Shown here: piece by piece, positions 1 to 8,540 of the stretch
Position numbering within the stretch: position 1 is the stretch's first letter
How the letters are laid out: each line of letters starts with the position of its first letter
Assembly (NCBI GenBank): GCA_025455065.1
Contig: JALONG010000009.1
Location: forward strand, 19,579-83,578
From: Candidatus Kapaibacterium sp.
Lineage (GTDB): Bacteria; Bacteroidota; Ignavibacteria; Kapaibacteriales; UBA4661
Direction: 5' to 3'
DNA length: 64,000 nucleotides
The notes under the pieces: generated by a model
The model's input: the letters and a program-made list of their open reading frames with translations, nothing else
Database searches by the model: none
Told to the model about the DNA's origin: nothing
Made by a program: the position numbers and the translations under genes

Positions 1-1683
1 CCCTTTCATCGTTGCGGCTTCAAAGGGTGATTGTAAGTGCGCTGCCTGTACAATTTCCAAAAACGGCTTGCTTCCACCGATACGACAAATTGCGATGTAA
101 TCCTGCAAAGCGCTTGTATCCTTGTTTTGGTGGCGTTTCCAGAATTGCAACGCGCAAAGCTGCGCCAAAGCGTAGTCAATGTAGTAAAAGGGGTATAAAT
201 ACACGTGCAGTTGTGTTTGCCAAAGCGCTCCGGCGGCGTTAAAGGGCGCATTGCCGTACTTTCGCCAAGGCAGATATGTCCGCTCCATCGCTTGCCACTG
301 CGCTTTGCGGTCTTGCGGCGAGGCATTGGGATTGGCGTAAATCCAATGCTGGAACTCGTCAATCGCACAAGCATAGGGAAGGAACGTTACCGCCTCTTCC
401 AAGTGCGCATAGCGGAACTGCGGGGTTTTCTTGCCAAAAAATTTCTCCATCCAATCCCACGTGAGAAATTCCATGCTCATCGAATGAATTTCACAGGCTT
501 CCATCGTCGGCCAAAAATAATCCAACAAGGGCTGCTCTTGGCTGCTGCAATAGACCTGAAAAGCGTGTCCCGCCTCGTGTGTCAGCACACGAATATCGTC
601 GGACGTGCCATTAAAATTCGAGAAAATAAACGGCACACCAAAGCCCGGAAAATTCGTGCAGTAGCCGCCCCGCGCCTTGTTCGGGCGCGTGGTCAAATCC
701 ATATAGCCGCCTTCGGTCATCATCGCAAAAAAGCGCCCCGTTTCGGGATGCAATTCGTTGTACATCGTCTGCGTGTCAGCAATAATGCCCTCTTCGGGCG
801 CGGAAGGTTGCGGATTACCGTCAGGAAAATTGAGTGATTCGTCAAACGAATAAAACTCTTCCAAACCGCTCAAACCCAAGCGTTTTGCCTGTTTTTCATG
901 TTGTTTCAGCGCAATCGGCACAACAAATTCTCGCACCGCCGCACGGAATTTCGCCACATCATTCGCAGTGTATTCAATTCTTCCCATTTGCGTATAACGA
1001 TATTCCGTAAAGCTGGTAAAACCTGTCTTTTGGGCAATTTCATGGCGAATTTTTACGAGGCGGTCAAAGAGCGTATCCAACGTTTCGGCAACGGTCAAAA
1101 GCGCTTGTTGCTGCGCTTCCGAAGCCTCGCGGCGCACGGCGCGGTCGGTGTCTTCGGCAAATTTCCGAATGCCGGAAAGGTTGTATTTTTCACCGCGAAA
1201 TTCAATTTCCAATTCCGCCAGAAGCGAGGTGTACTCTTGCCCCGCATTAGCTTCGTCAATAAGCAGTTGTTTGATTTCGGGTGTGAATGTTTTGGCGGAA
1301 TCTTCAATGCGTCGCAAAAACAATTTCCCGTATTTCGCCTCGACATCCTTGCGGAAAGGCGATTGAAGAAGCCGCTTCGAGACCTCTTCGTTCCATTCTG
1401 TGACGGTGGGACTGTTGTCGGTGTAAAACTGTTTTTCGGCTTTGACAATTTCGTCTTTCACGTTTTGCGTAAAGTGCGTTTCGGCAAGGTTTTCCATGGT
1501 AATATAATCGGTGCGAAGCGTGTTCCAATCTTGCACGGCATCAAGCACATCAGCCGCAGTCGTTGCAGCGTCAAATCGTTCCCAAAGCGTGGTGTATGTG
1601 ACTTGCAAGGCTTGTAAATCGGGGCGTTTGTAGGGTAAATCGCTAAATTTCGTAAATTCCTTCGGAGAAGCAGATTTCGTCAT
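1..1683 (-). CDS. M3 family oligoendopeptidase (3' end cut by the window)
   Basis: Zinc metallopeptidase of the M3 (thimet/PepF-like oligoendopeptidase) family, expected to degrade short peptides in the cytoplasm. Translating from ATG at 1683 gives an uninterrupted frame of 561 codons to the window edge, so the C-terminus is missing. The zinc-binding HEAGH motif is at residues 369-373 (about 565-579), preceded by a stretch with GVPFIFSNFNGT and followed by a MEACEIHSMSMEF segment that supplies the downstream glutamate typical of M3 enzymes. The N-terminus (MTKSASPKEFTKFSDLPYKR) has no signal peptide. Family assignment rests on the motif and overall layout. The gene stands alone, 338 bp downstream of the next minus-strand gene. 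Confidence 0.9.
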   Translation of the reverse strand, partial: MTKSASPKEFTKFSDLPYKRPDLQALQVTYTTLWERFDAATTAADVLDAVQDWNTLRTDYITMENLAETHFTQNVKDEIVKAEKQFYTDNSPTVTEWNEEVSKRLLQSPFRKDVEAKYGKLFLRRIEDSAKTFTPEIKQLLIDEANAGQEYTSLLAELEIEFRGEKYNLSGIRKFAEDTDRAVRREASEAQQQALLTVAETLDTLFDRLVKIRHEIAQKTGFTSFTEYRYTQMGRIEYTANDVAKFRAAVREFVVPIALKQHEKQAKRLGLSGLEEFYSFDESLNFPDGNPQPSAPEEGIIADTQTMYNELHPETGRFFAMMTEGGYMDLTTRPNKARGGYCTNFPGFGVPFIFSNFNGTSDDIRVLTHEAGHAFQVYCSSQEQPLLDYFWPTMEACEIHSMSMEFLTWDWMEKFFGKKTPQFRYAHLEEAVTFLPYACAIDEFQHWIYANPNASPQDRKAQWQAMERTYLPWRKYGNAPFNAAGALWQTQLHVYLYPFYYIDYALAQLCALQFWKRHQNKDTSALQDYIAICRIGGSKPFLEIVQAAHLQSPFEAATMKG

Positions 1684-1696
1684 GGTTCGTGAGGTG

Positions 1697-1845
1697 AATT
1701 ATACCAATTTATGTGAATCACTGTTCATTAACTTCGACACGAGTATGAGTTTGGAAGCCTGATAAATACTCGCACAGACAAGAATGTCTGTGCCACTGAA
1801 GCCTGATTTTAATGCACAATTATCAACTTATATTGGTATTAGTGA
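1697..1845. repeat. MITE-like element with internal hairpin
   Basis: The gap between the M3 peptidase start and the T9SS gene end contains terminal inverted sequences: ATACCAATTTA at 1701-1711 and TATATTGGTATTA at about 1830-1842, matching 10 of 11 positions when one is reversed. Between them is a perfect 9-bp hairpin, GCACAGACA/TGTCTGTGC at 1772-1780 and 1785-1793, flanked by the direct repeat GAAGCCTGAT. There is no transposase. A short plus-strand open frame starting at 1784 runs through the hairpin and a terminator and is not considered a gene. The element type is inferred from structure alone. Confidence 0.4.
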
Positions 1846-1915
1846 AACATACAAGCATTTACGGCGCGTAATCTACACAATTTCTTGGAGTTTTTTGGCG
1901 TTTTTGTGGTTTAAG

Positions 1916-1957
1916 CAAAAAGCAACGGCACAGCCTCAAAATGAAGCTGTGCCGTTG
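1916..1957 (-). terminator. Rho-independent terminator after the T9SS gene
   Basis: A perfect 12-bp stem (CAACGGCACAGC at 1923-1934 with its complement at 1946-1957) and an 11-nt loop lie 65 nt past the stop of the minus-strand gene ending at 2022. On the minus strand the stem is followed by a CTTTTTG run at 1916-1922. Confidence 0.85.
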
Positions 1958-2021
1958 AATAGTGTCTTGCAGAACACTTGTGTTCAAGCGCTTTTCAATA
2001 AAGAAATGTTAGAAAGAAATG

Positions 2022-4124
2022 TTAGCGAATCACATTGAGTTTTTGCGCTGTGCTGCCGAGCGAACTTTCCACGCGAACAATATACGCGCCGGGCGCGAGG
2101 CTCTGCACATTTAACTGAAACTCAAAAACACCTTCTGCTTGCGGAAGATTGACAGCAGGCGTGAACACAACGTTACCAAGCATATCGTAGATGCGAATCG
2201 AAACATTATCCGCTTTGGGCAAATTGTAGCGCACCGTGACAACATCACGTGCCGGAATCGGGAACGCCGTTACGCTAAGACGGTCATATTCCAACACGTT
2301 TCTGTCACGAACACTCACAACACGCTGCGTAGCAGCACCGGAGCGGTATTCGTAAGATTGCGGGTCGTATTCCGCCCATGGCAAATCCCAACGATTCACG
2401 ATGTTGTTTGTGCCTTCTGCCGCTCCAAACGCTCCACGATAGGGAACTCGCTGAAAAAACGCATCGTCAATGGCAACATCACTGCCTTGCGGACGGGTGA
2501 AGGAGGTAGCATTTGCCAGATACGGCGCGATTGTGCGCGGACGCGGGTCAATAGCATTGCTGTTTTCAATAAACGGATTGCCGAGTTGGGCAGGTTCAAC
2601 GGAAGCAGGCGACAACACATTGCTAAATGCTGAGGTTTCAAGCCATGTTGCGGGGATACCCGGAGTTGTTCCGTCGAGTTGCAAAGCAACACTCTGTACG
2701 CCATACCAGCTATTGTTCCGCACCAGAATCGAATCCCGCGAAGCAGCACCTTGTGAGCCTACACCCAAAATTTCAAAGCCTCTGCGCCAACCGACAAACA
2801 CGGAGTTCACAATCGAAGTGCGGTTGTTACGGCGTAATTGCGCTGCTGCACCGAAAAAGGCGTTAAATTGATTATCACCGCGTCCTGTTGTCCAAGCATT
2901 GTTTTGTACAGGTCCGACGGCGGTCATATTCGAGAAAATAGCGCGTGTCAAAGGCTGATTAAAACTGCCTCCTGCGTCGTTGTCCATTTCAAAAGCCTGC
3001 GACGTGGAAACGTCTGCACGCAAGCGGTAACGCTGTGCAAAACCGAATTGCACACGACCGCTCCAACCGTTATCGCCATCAAAATCATCATCCAACGTCG
3101 CCGTAGCCACGAGATAACGACCGTCCACCGTACCACCAAACCACTCAAACGCATCGTCATTACCGTAGCTGCACTGCACGTATTCAATGCGTGTGCGGCG
3201 ACCAACACCGCCCATTGTGAGCGAGTTCAATTCTTGGTTTGGCGCTGCGGCAATTCCCGCAAACTCAATACGCACATAGCGAACAACGCCGGAGCTATCG
3301 TTATCGTCTGTTCCACCGAAAATACCGTCGCCTGTTAGAGTGTTTGCAATGCCGCCTTCAAGCGTAGCCGTGCCTCCCGGTTGATTCGTCCGAGCGCGAC
3401 CGCAAATCAACAAACCACCCCAATCACCCGCAGAGCGCTGTCCCGGAGGTGCGGAACTGGTCATCACAATCGGGCGTGTCGGTGTGCCATTGGCGAAAAT
3501 AACACCGCCGCGATTAACGCAAATAGCGGAATTTTGACCAACAGTATCACCAACAATCATTGTTCCGGGTTCAATGTTTAGAGTTGCCAAAGAATCTACG
3601 TAAAAATAGCCGTCAAGCGCATATACACGACCGCTGCGCAAGGTCAGCCTTTGACCGCGAGCAACACGACCTGTGAGAACTGAATCCACAGCCGTCGGAA
3701 GCGGACGCACGATAGTCATCGGACCGTTAATCGTCTGCACAGCGCTTGGTGTGCCGTCTGCATTCAAAAGCGTCATGCGAATAAAGAGCGATTCCGTCGA
3801 AATCGAAGGTACACGAAAACCGCCGTTGAAACGACCGCGATTTGCTGTCGGCAAAGAATCTAAGCGGTTTGCAACAATGCTTGTCCACGTAGCGGCATCG
3901 CGGCTTGTTGCCCAATCAAAACGGAAACGACTACGAAATGTTCCTGTGGTGTCCCAAACCAAATCCACTGACGTACCGGCACGAAGCGTTGTGCCGCTTG
4001 CCGGCTCGGTTAGACGCAGTGTTGTCGGTTGTGCAAACGCAAGGCTGCCGTACAATGCGACCGCCACAATAACAACGACAGATTGCAAGAGCGATTGCCA
4101 CTGCTTGGAGAAACGATTGTTCAT
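2022..4124 (-). CDS. T9SS-sorted surface protein with beta-helix-like body
   Basis: Predicted secreted or cell-surface protein of 700 residues. It has a signal peptide (residues 1-32, ending SLAFAQ), an Ig-like N-terminal region (about 35-140) and a long body rich in GG/N/D turns with phrases such as GDWGGLLICGRA and GGTDDNDSSGVVRYVRIEF, seen in Bacteroidota surface proteins with right-handed beta-helix-like folds. A type-A T9SS C-terminal sorting domain spans about 625-700 (FPIPARDVVTVRYNLP, then IYDMLGN and a final LNVIR). It lies 228 bp downstream of a TonB-dependent receptor on the same strand, with its own terminator in between. Its upstream region has a Pho-box-like array and a TAAGTTTG -7 element like that of the receptor, so the two are probably co-regulated although separately transcribed. 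The ligand is unknown; phosphate-related capture is inference. Confidence 0.85.
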   Translation of the reverse strand: MNNRFSKQWQSLLQSVVVIVAVALYGSLAFAQPTTLRLTEPASGTTLRAGTSVDLVWDTTGTFRSRFRFDWATSRDAATWTSIVANRLDSLPTANRGRFNGGFRVPSISTESLFIRMTLLNADGTPSAVQTINGPMTIVRPLPTAVDSVLTGRVARGQRLTLRSGRVYALDGYFYVDSLATLNIEPGTMIVGDTVGQNSAICVNRGGVIFANGTPTRPIVMTSSAPPGQRSAGDWGGLLICGRARTNQPGGTATLEGGIANTLTGDGIFGGTDDNDSSGVVRYVRIEFAGIAAAPNQELNSLTMGGVGRRTRIEYVQCSYGNDDAFEWFGGTVDGRYLVATATLDDDFDGDNGWSGRVQFGFAQRYRLRADVSTSQAFEMDNDAGGSFNQPLTRAIFSNMTAVGPVQNNAWTTGRGDNQFNAFFGAAAQLRRNNRTSIVNSVFVGWRRGFEILGVGSQGAASRDSILVRNNSWYGVQSVALQLDGTTPGIPATWLETSAFSNVLSPASVEPAQLGNPFIENSNAIDPRPRTIAPYLANATSFTRPQGSDVAIDDAFFQRVPYRGAFGAAEGTNNIVNRWDLPWAEYDPQSYEYRSGAATQRVVSVRDRNVLEYDRLSVTAFPIPARDVVTVRYNLPKADNVSIRIYDMLGNVVFTPAVNLPQAEGVFEFQLNVQSLAPGAYIVRVESSLGSTAQKLNVIR

Positions 4125-4200
4125 AAAGAAACAGAATGGTGATGAAAAAAAGAAGATGATTTCAGATATTATGCTTGATAGCAGATTACAATGTTCGTTG

Positions 4201-4245
4201 CAAACTTACATTTCATCGTTTACCTGAATGTTACGGCAATGTTAA
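4201..4245 (-). promoter_or_regulatory. Promoter with Pho-box-like 11-bp repeats (T9SS gene)
   Basis: On the plus strand GTTTAC (4218), TGTTAC (4229) and TGTTAA (4240) recur at exactly 11-bp spacing; in gene sense they read TTAACA, GTAACA, GTAAAC. Exactly 20 nt downstream of the 4229 unit in gene sense is TAAGTTTG (4201-4208), a match to the Bacteroidota -7 element TAnnTTTG, 77 bp before the start codon. The same arrangement is present before 7196 and 37994. Confidence 0.6.
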
Positions 4246-4276
4246 GCCTACATAACATTCTCATTGTCATCAAAGA

Positions 4277-4312
4277 AAAACCCTTGCTTGTCAAAGAACA
4301 AACAAGGGTTTT
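4277..4312 (-). terminator. Terminator after TonB receptor
   Basis: Stem of 15 bp with one mismatch (4277-4291 and 4298-4312, core AAAACCCTTG/CAAGGGTTTT) located 40 nt past the stop of the minus-strand receptor gene ending at 4353. On the minus strand the stem ends in a T run. Confidence 0.75.
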
Positions 4313-4331
4313 ATGGCATGACATCCGATAT

Positions 4332-4371
4332 ATTATTTCAAGCGATAGCTAATTATTTCAAGCGATAGCTA
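4332..4371. repeat. 20-bp perfect tandem duplication at a gene end
   Basis: ATTATTTCAAGCGATAGCTA occurs twice back to back (4332-4351 and 4352-4371). The right copy encodes the last codons and stop of the TonB receptor (SYRLK then TAA); the left copy repeats them just past the stop, so the protein is unchanged. Confidence 0.97.
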
Positions 4372-7196
4372 ACGCCAATCGTGTACGACGCTCCACGAAG
4401 ATTAGAAGCGACTTGCTTGCCGCCTTGTTCCCAAATCAAACGCTGGTTCAAAATATCACGCGCCGAAATTTTCAACTCCAATGCATCACCAAGCGGTTGA
4501 ATAAGCGAGGCATCAATGACATCGCGCGGGAGTTCGTACACGTGCGGGTCGTCGAAGCTGAATGCACCGCGCTGTCCGACTTGAATAATGCGGCGACCGT
4601 AGGTGTTGTAGGCAAGATTCAATGAGGTGCGCGTATTGGGGTTGGTGTAAAAGAGGCTCACATTCAGCGTGAAGGGTGATTGTCCCCACATCGGGCGCGT
4701 ATCAGTTCTGCCGCCTTGCGAAACGGTGAGTTCCGAGCGCACCCATGTATAATTTGCCGAGAACACGAGGTTTTCCAAGTCTGCGGCAAGGAAACCAAAG
4801 TTTTTGCGGAGTTCAACCTCAAAGCCGTAATTCACCGCCGGACCGTCAGCATTAGCAAATGTGCGGGTTAGCTCACTTTGTTGGGGGAAAATCGTTTCTT
4901 CGATTGCATCGGTAAATTGTTTGTAAAACCCGCTCACCGACACGACTTCACCAATGCCGGGGAAAAGTTCATAGCGAATATCGTAGTTCTGAATAAGCGC
5001 ACGGCGGAGTGCGGGATTGCCTTGCACAAGTACCTGCTGTTGGAAATCAAAAAACGCAAATGGAGCAAATTCGCGCAACGACGGTCGTGCAAGTGTTTGT
5101 GTCGCAGAAAGGCGCAAATTGGTGTTTTCCGAGGCTTTCCAAACGAAGTGCAGCGACGGAAGCAAATCCGGCGTAACGAGGTTAATTTGCACAGGTTGGT
5201 CGTTAATGGCAAAACTGTTCAGGCGCTGCGTATTGCCCTCAAAGCGCAAACCGCCAATAACACGAAGGTTCAAACCGCCAAGTTCAAACGGTGCATCCAC
5301 CATGCTGTACGCTGCAAACAAGGTTTCAACAGCAGTATAAGCATCGCTGAGGCGTGTATCTTCGGAAATGCCCAAACCGTCAAGACGGAAGTTTTCGGGG
5401 GCGAGAAGTTGGTCTAAGGGTGCAGCGTAGTTGATATTCTGACCACCGTTGCGTGGCTCAATAACCGTGATAGAACGGGCGTTAAAACTGCGATTGCGAA
5501 TTTCGCCCAATGCTCCGGCTTTGATTTTTATCTGCTCCACCGGAAGCGTTACATTAAGCGCTCCCAAGGTAGCATCTTCGCGGAGATTCGAGAAAAAGCG
5601 CCCTGCGCGTGTACCGTCGCCTTGCTGGGATTGAATAATCTGTGCTTCAAAGGGCGTGTTTGGTTCTGATTGCGACACTGCTGTTTGGCGGCTGTAACGA
5701 AAACGGCGGAAATCCGGCTCATTGCGGCTTGATTGCGAGTAGGATACTTTCCAATCTACCAATATATTGCTCAAATCTTTGATAGTATGCTCGCCCGAAA
5801 GCTGTCCCGAATACAATTCTTTTTCGACAAATTGAAAACTTGTCATGCGCAAATCCAAGAACTGATAGCCAAGGTCTTGACCTTCCAACACAACGGTTTC
5901 ATCATCCATTGCGCGGTTATAGACATTTTTGAAACTGATGGAACTGTGGTCGCCGATTTTATAGGCAAAATTGAGCAAGCCGCCCCAACTCACAGAACGC
6001 TGCGCCTGTGCGCCTTTGAAATCAAAAAACGGTGAGCGGTCAGCCAAAATTCCGGCACGCTCTATGGTATTGATGCTAAAGCCGTTGCTATAATTGAGCG
6101 AGGCAATAACGCCAAAATCGTTATCGGCAATCGGGAAGATGTTGCTGAAGGACAAACCAAAACTGCCATTCGGCATAGCAGTCGTGCGGCTTTGGCGAAC
6201 TGTTTGGTTGGAAAAAGCACGTCCCAAGTTTTGCCAGCGTGAAATAGATGTCGCATCTCCTCGCGTAACACCTTGCAAAAGTGTATTCATAGCACGGCGG
6301 TCAGCAGGCATATCGGCGGGAAGGCTACGCAAGCCATTATCGAAGCCAAGCCAATCTGTCGAACTTCCTTCAGAACCGATAAACGCATTTTGCTGAAATG
6401 TTACATTCGTGTTGTACGTTCCCGAAGCGCTAAACCGCAATGAAAAACGGTCGGGGAAATCAATCGTATTCAACTGCACCAAGCCACCCGCGAAATTACC
6501 CGGAAGGTCAGGAGTAAAGCTCTTTGCAACATTGGCGTTTTGAAGAAACTCCGACGGAAACATATCAAACGCGAAGGCTTTTTTGTCGGGTTCGGTGGAA
6601 GTCAAAGCCGCTCCGTTCAGTGTTGTATTGCTGTATCGCTCGCCTACACCACGCACATAGACAAATTTGTCACCAACAAGTGTAACACCCGGAACTCGCC
6701 TCAATGCTTGCCCCGCATCGGCATCGGGCAGTTTTTTCATCTCTGCTTCGCTGATGCCGTCGCTAACTTGAGCGGCATTTTTCCGTTGAGCCAGCATTGC
6801 TGCTGCGTTGTCATTGATGCGCGTTGCATTAACGACGATTTCTTCTGTTTTCTTGATTGCCGATTCCAAAACGATATTCAGCGAAAGCGTCTGTCCGTCA
6901 GTAACAACAACACCTTCGACCACTTTGGGCTTAAAACTCACATAGTTAAAGCGCAAGGAATATGTTCCGGCAGGAATACCTTTGATAGAGTATGTACCTT
7001 TCACATCGGAAATTGCACCCTTTTTGGTGTTCAAAACCTGTACTGTTGCACCCCGCATGATTTCGCCGCTTTCGGCTTCACGGATAGTACCGGAAATAGT
7101 ACCGCCTGACGCGGGAGACTGCGCAAAAGCCATTTCGGAAGGATAAAAACTCGCCAAAGGAAGGAAAAGAAAACAAAAACGCAGTAAAAAGCGCAT
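4353..7196 (-). CDS. TonB-dependent outer-membrane receptor
   Basis: Outer-membrane beta-barrel transporter of 947 residues driven by TonB/ExbBD. Signal peptide at 1-25 (ending MAFAQ), carboxypeptidase-regulatory-like domain at about 33-108 (GTISGTIREAESGEIM), plug domain at about 128-245 (LPDADAGQALRRVPGVTL, then VRGVGERYSNTTLNG) and a barrel to the C-terminus, which ends in the aromatic/hydrophobic pattern YTIGVSYRLK expected for barrel insertion. It is neighbour and likely partner of the T9SS surface protein at 2022-4124. The substrate cannot be read from sequence. The promoter carries a TAATTTTG -7 element and Pho-box-like repeats shared with that partner and with the porin/PstS-like operon, which suggests a phosphorus-related substrate (inference). 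Confidence 0.93.
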   Translation of the reverse strand: MRFLLRFCFLFLPLASFYPSEMAFAQSPASGGTISGTIREAESGEIMRGATVQVLNTKKGAISDVKGTYSIKGIPAGTYSLRFNYVSFKPKVVEGVVVTDGQTLSLNIVLESAIKKTEEIVVNATRINDNAAAMLAQRKNAAQVSDGISEAEMKKLPDADAGQALRRVPGVTLVGDKFVYVRGVGERYSNTTLNGAALTSTEPDKKAFAFDMFPSEFLQNANVAKSFTPDLPGNFAGGLVQLNTIDFPDRFSLRFSASGTYNTNVTFQQNAFIGSEGSSTDWLGFDNGLRSLPADMPADRRAMNTLLQGVTRGDATSISRWQNLGRAFSNQTVRQSRTTAMPNGSFGLSFSNIFPIADNDFGVIASLNYSNGFSINTIERAGILADRSPFFDFKGAQAQRSVSWGGLLNFAYKIGDHSSISFKNVYNRAMDDETVVLEGQDLGYQFLDLRMTSFQFVEKELYSGQLSGEHTIKDLSNILVDWKVSYSQSSRNEPDFRRFRYSRQTAVSQSEPNTPFEAQIIQSQQGDGTRAGRFFSNLREDATLGALNVTLPVEQIKIKAGALGEIRNRSFNARSITVIEPRNGGQNINYAAPLDQLLAPENFRLDGLGISEDTRLSDAYTAVETLFAAYSMVDAPFELGGLNLRVIGGLRFEGNTQRLNSFAINDQPVQINLVTPDLLPSLHFVWKASENTNLRLSATQTLARPSLREFAPFAFFDFQQQVLVQGNPALRRALIQNYDIRYELFPGIGEVVSVSGFYKQFTDAIEETIFPQQSELTRTFANADGPAVNYGFEVELRKNFGFLAADLENLVFSANYTWVRSELTVSQGGRTDTRPMWGQSPFTLNVSLFYTNPNTRTSLNLAYNTYGRRIIQVGQRGAFSFDDPHVYELPRDVIDASLIQPLGDALELKISARDILNQRLIWEQGGKQVASNLRGASYTIGVSYRLK

Positions 7197-7259
7197 AATA
7201 CCGAATAGTTGGTGAATAAGAATTGTTGCAAGCCTGAAAGATTGCGGCTTTCAGACGTG

Positions 7260-7305
7260 CAAAATTACCTTACCAACATTACGTGGATATTACGTTCAGT
7301 GTTAA
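7260..7305 (-). promoter_or_regulatory. Promoter with Pho-box-like repeats (TonB receptor)
   Basis: Plus-strand units CATTAC (7277), TATTAC (7288) and TGTTAA (7300) are spaced 11 and 12 bp. The -7 element TAATTTTG (minus sense, 7260-7267) lies exactly 20 nt from the 7288 unit and 64 bp before the start codon, the same geometry as before 4124 and 37994. The units are more degenerate than at the other two sites. Confidence 0.5.
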
Positions 7306-7335
7306 ATTTTGGTAATAATGACAGAAAAGCAGAAT

Positions 7336-8211
7336 CTACCGCTTCTGTTCACGGGCTTTGAAGAAGGTACGAAGAGGAGTGATATAGGATTCGGCAGTAC
7401 CAATGCGCACGACATCTACACCGCTTTTGGCAAAGGAGGAGGAAAGTGCCATTTCATGCGATGTCCACCAAGAACGGTAGGCTGCACGGGCTTCAGGGTT
7501 GGCGGTGTCAATCCACGTCAAGCTATCGGTTTCGGCATCCCGAACCCGCATTAAACCGACGTTGGGCAAAACAGATTCCCGCTCATCATAAACACGAATG
7601 GCAACGAGATCGTGCTTTTTTGCCGCTATGCGGAGTGCGGTTTCAAAATTACTGTCTAAAAAATCGGAGATAAGGAAGGCAATACTGCGCTTTTTGATGG
7701 CACTAGTCAAGTATTGCAGCGCTTCGGCAATATTTGTGCGGTTATGCTGCGGAGTAAAATCAATAAGTTCCCGAATGATGCGCAAAATATGGGATTTTCC
7801 TTTTTTCGGCGGGATAAATTTTTCAATGCGGTCACTGAAAAAAATCAGCCCGATTTTGTCATTGTTTTGAATTGCCGAAAATGACAAAACAGCGCAAAGT
7901 TCGGTAACAAGATCTTTTTTGAACTGTTTGCTCGTTCCGAAATCCTTCGAGGCACTCACATCCACCACCAGCATTACCGTCAGTTCGCGCTCTTCTTCAA
8001 ACACTTTCACGAATGGTTCATTGAAACGGGCAGTAACGTTCCAATCAATCGTCCGAACATCATCGCCGGGCTGGTACTGCCGAACTTCGCTGAACGCCAT
8101 TCCGCGCCCTTTGAAGGCACTGTGGTATTCACCGGAAAAAATCTGGTTCGACAAACCGCGTGTTTTTATCTCAATGCGGCGTACTTTTTTGAGGAGTTCG
8201 GAGGCTTCCAT
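7336..8211 (-). CDS. DUF58 domain protein
   Basis: Protein of 291 residues with the DUF58 signature YQPGDDVRTIDWNVTAR at 46-62, followed by a von Willebrand A-like fold with a MIDAS-type DVSAS at 84-88 and a later ISDFLDS segment. There are no membrane segments. DUF58 proteins usually sit in operons with a MoxR-type AAA ATPase and vWA membrane proteins (BatA/BatB). None is present here, so this copy is isolated, 139 bp upstream of the receptor gene on the same strand. Molecular role unknown; binding or scaffolding through the MIDAS fold is expected. Confidence 0.88.
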   Translation of the reverse strand: MEASELLKKVRRIEIKTRGLSNQIFSGEYHSAFKGRGMAFSEVRQYQPGDDVRTIDWNVTARFNEPFVKVFEEERELTVMLVVDVSASKDFGTSKQFKKDLVTELCAVLSFSAIQNNDKIGLIFFSDRIEKFIPPKKGKSHILRIIRELIDFTPQHNRTNIAEALQYLTSAIKKRSIAFLISDFLDSNFETALRIAAKKHDLVAIRVYDERESVLPNVGLMRVRDAETDSLTWIDTANPEARAAYRSWWTSHEMALSSSFAKSGVDVVRIGTAESYITPLRTFFKAREQKR

Positions 8212-8318
8212 GATGATTGGTAATCGGTGCTTGGATGCGTGAGGTTCAAGAGAGAATAGGTATAAAACGTTGGAAGGATTGCCGAAAAAATATATTTACC
8301 GCTAAACATCAGCATATA

Positions 8319-8540
8319 TCAACTTCCTAGGGGTTTCTGCCGTTGCAAATCCTTCGCAATCACTTGTTCAAATTGGGCTTGTGATTTTTTCTCCGCAATA
8401 CTGTCGGAGTTATCAACGAGCAGAGTTCGTTTACCTGTTTCAGGATCAACGTGCCAAACACGGCTTGGTTGCGCCCTTCCTTTGCGAACAAGCCCATGCT
8501 CAACAATGCTTGTGGCAATATCAACAAAATGTTTATTCAT
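8319..8540 (-). CDS. Small protein downstream of HigB-like toxin, possible antitoxin
   Basis: A 73-residue protein that starts inside the end of the toxin gene (8-bp overlap), so it is probably translationally coupled. Its sequence (MNKHFVDIATSIVEHG, then VWHVDPETGKRTLLVD and a charged Q/K-rich tail) shows no recognisable helix-turn-helix. That is unlike the usual HigA antitoxin, which follows HigB in this gene order. It could be a novel or shortened antitoxin, or an unrelated small gene. Position is the only evidence for the antitoxin role. Confidence 0.55.
   Translation of the reverse strand: MNKHFVDIATSIVEHGLVRKGRAQPSRVWHVDPETGKRTLLVDNSDSIAEKKSQAQFEQVIAKDLQRQKPLGS

Noticed and set aside
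1784..2038. 84-codon plus-strand open frame
   Set aside because: It runs through a MITE-like hairpin and a terminator stem and overlaps the end of the T9SS gene; no homology-like features.
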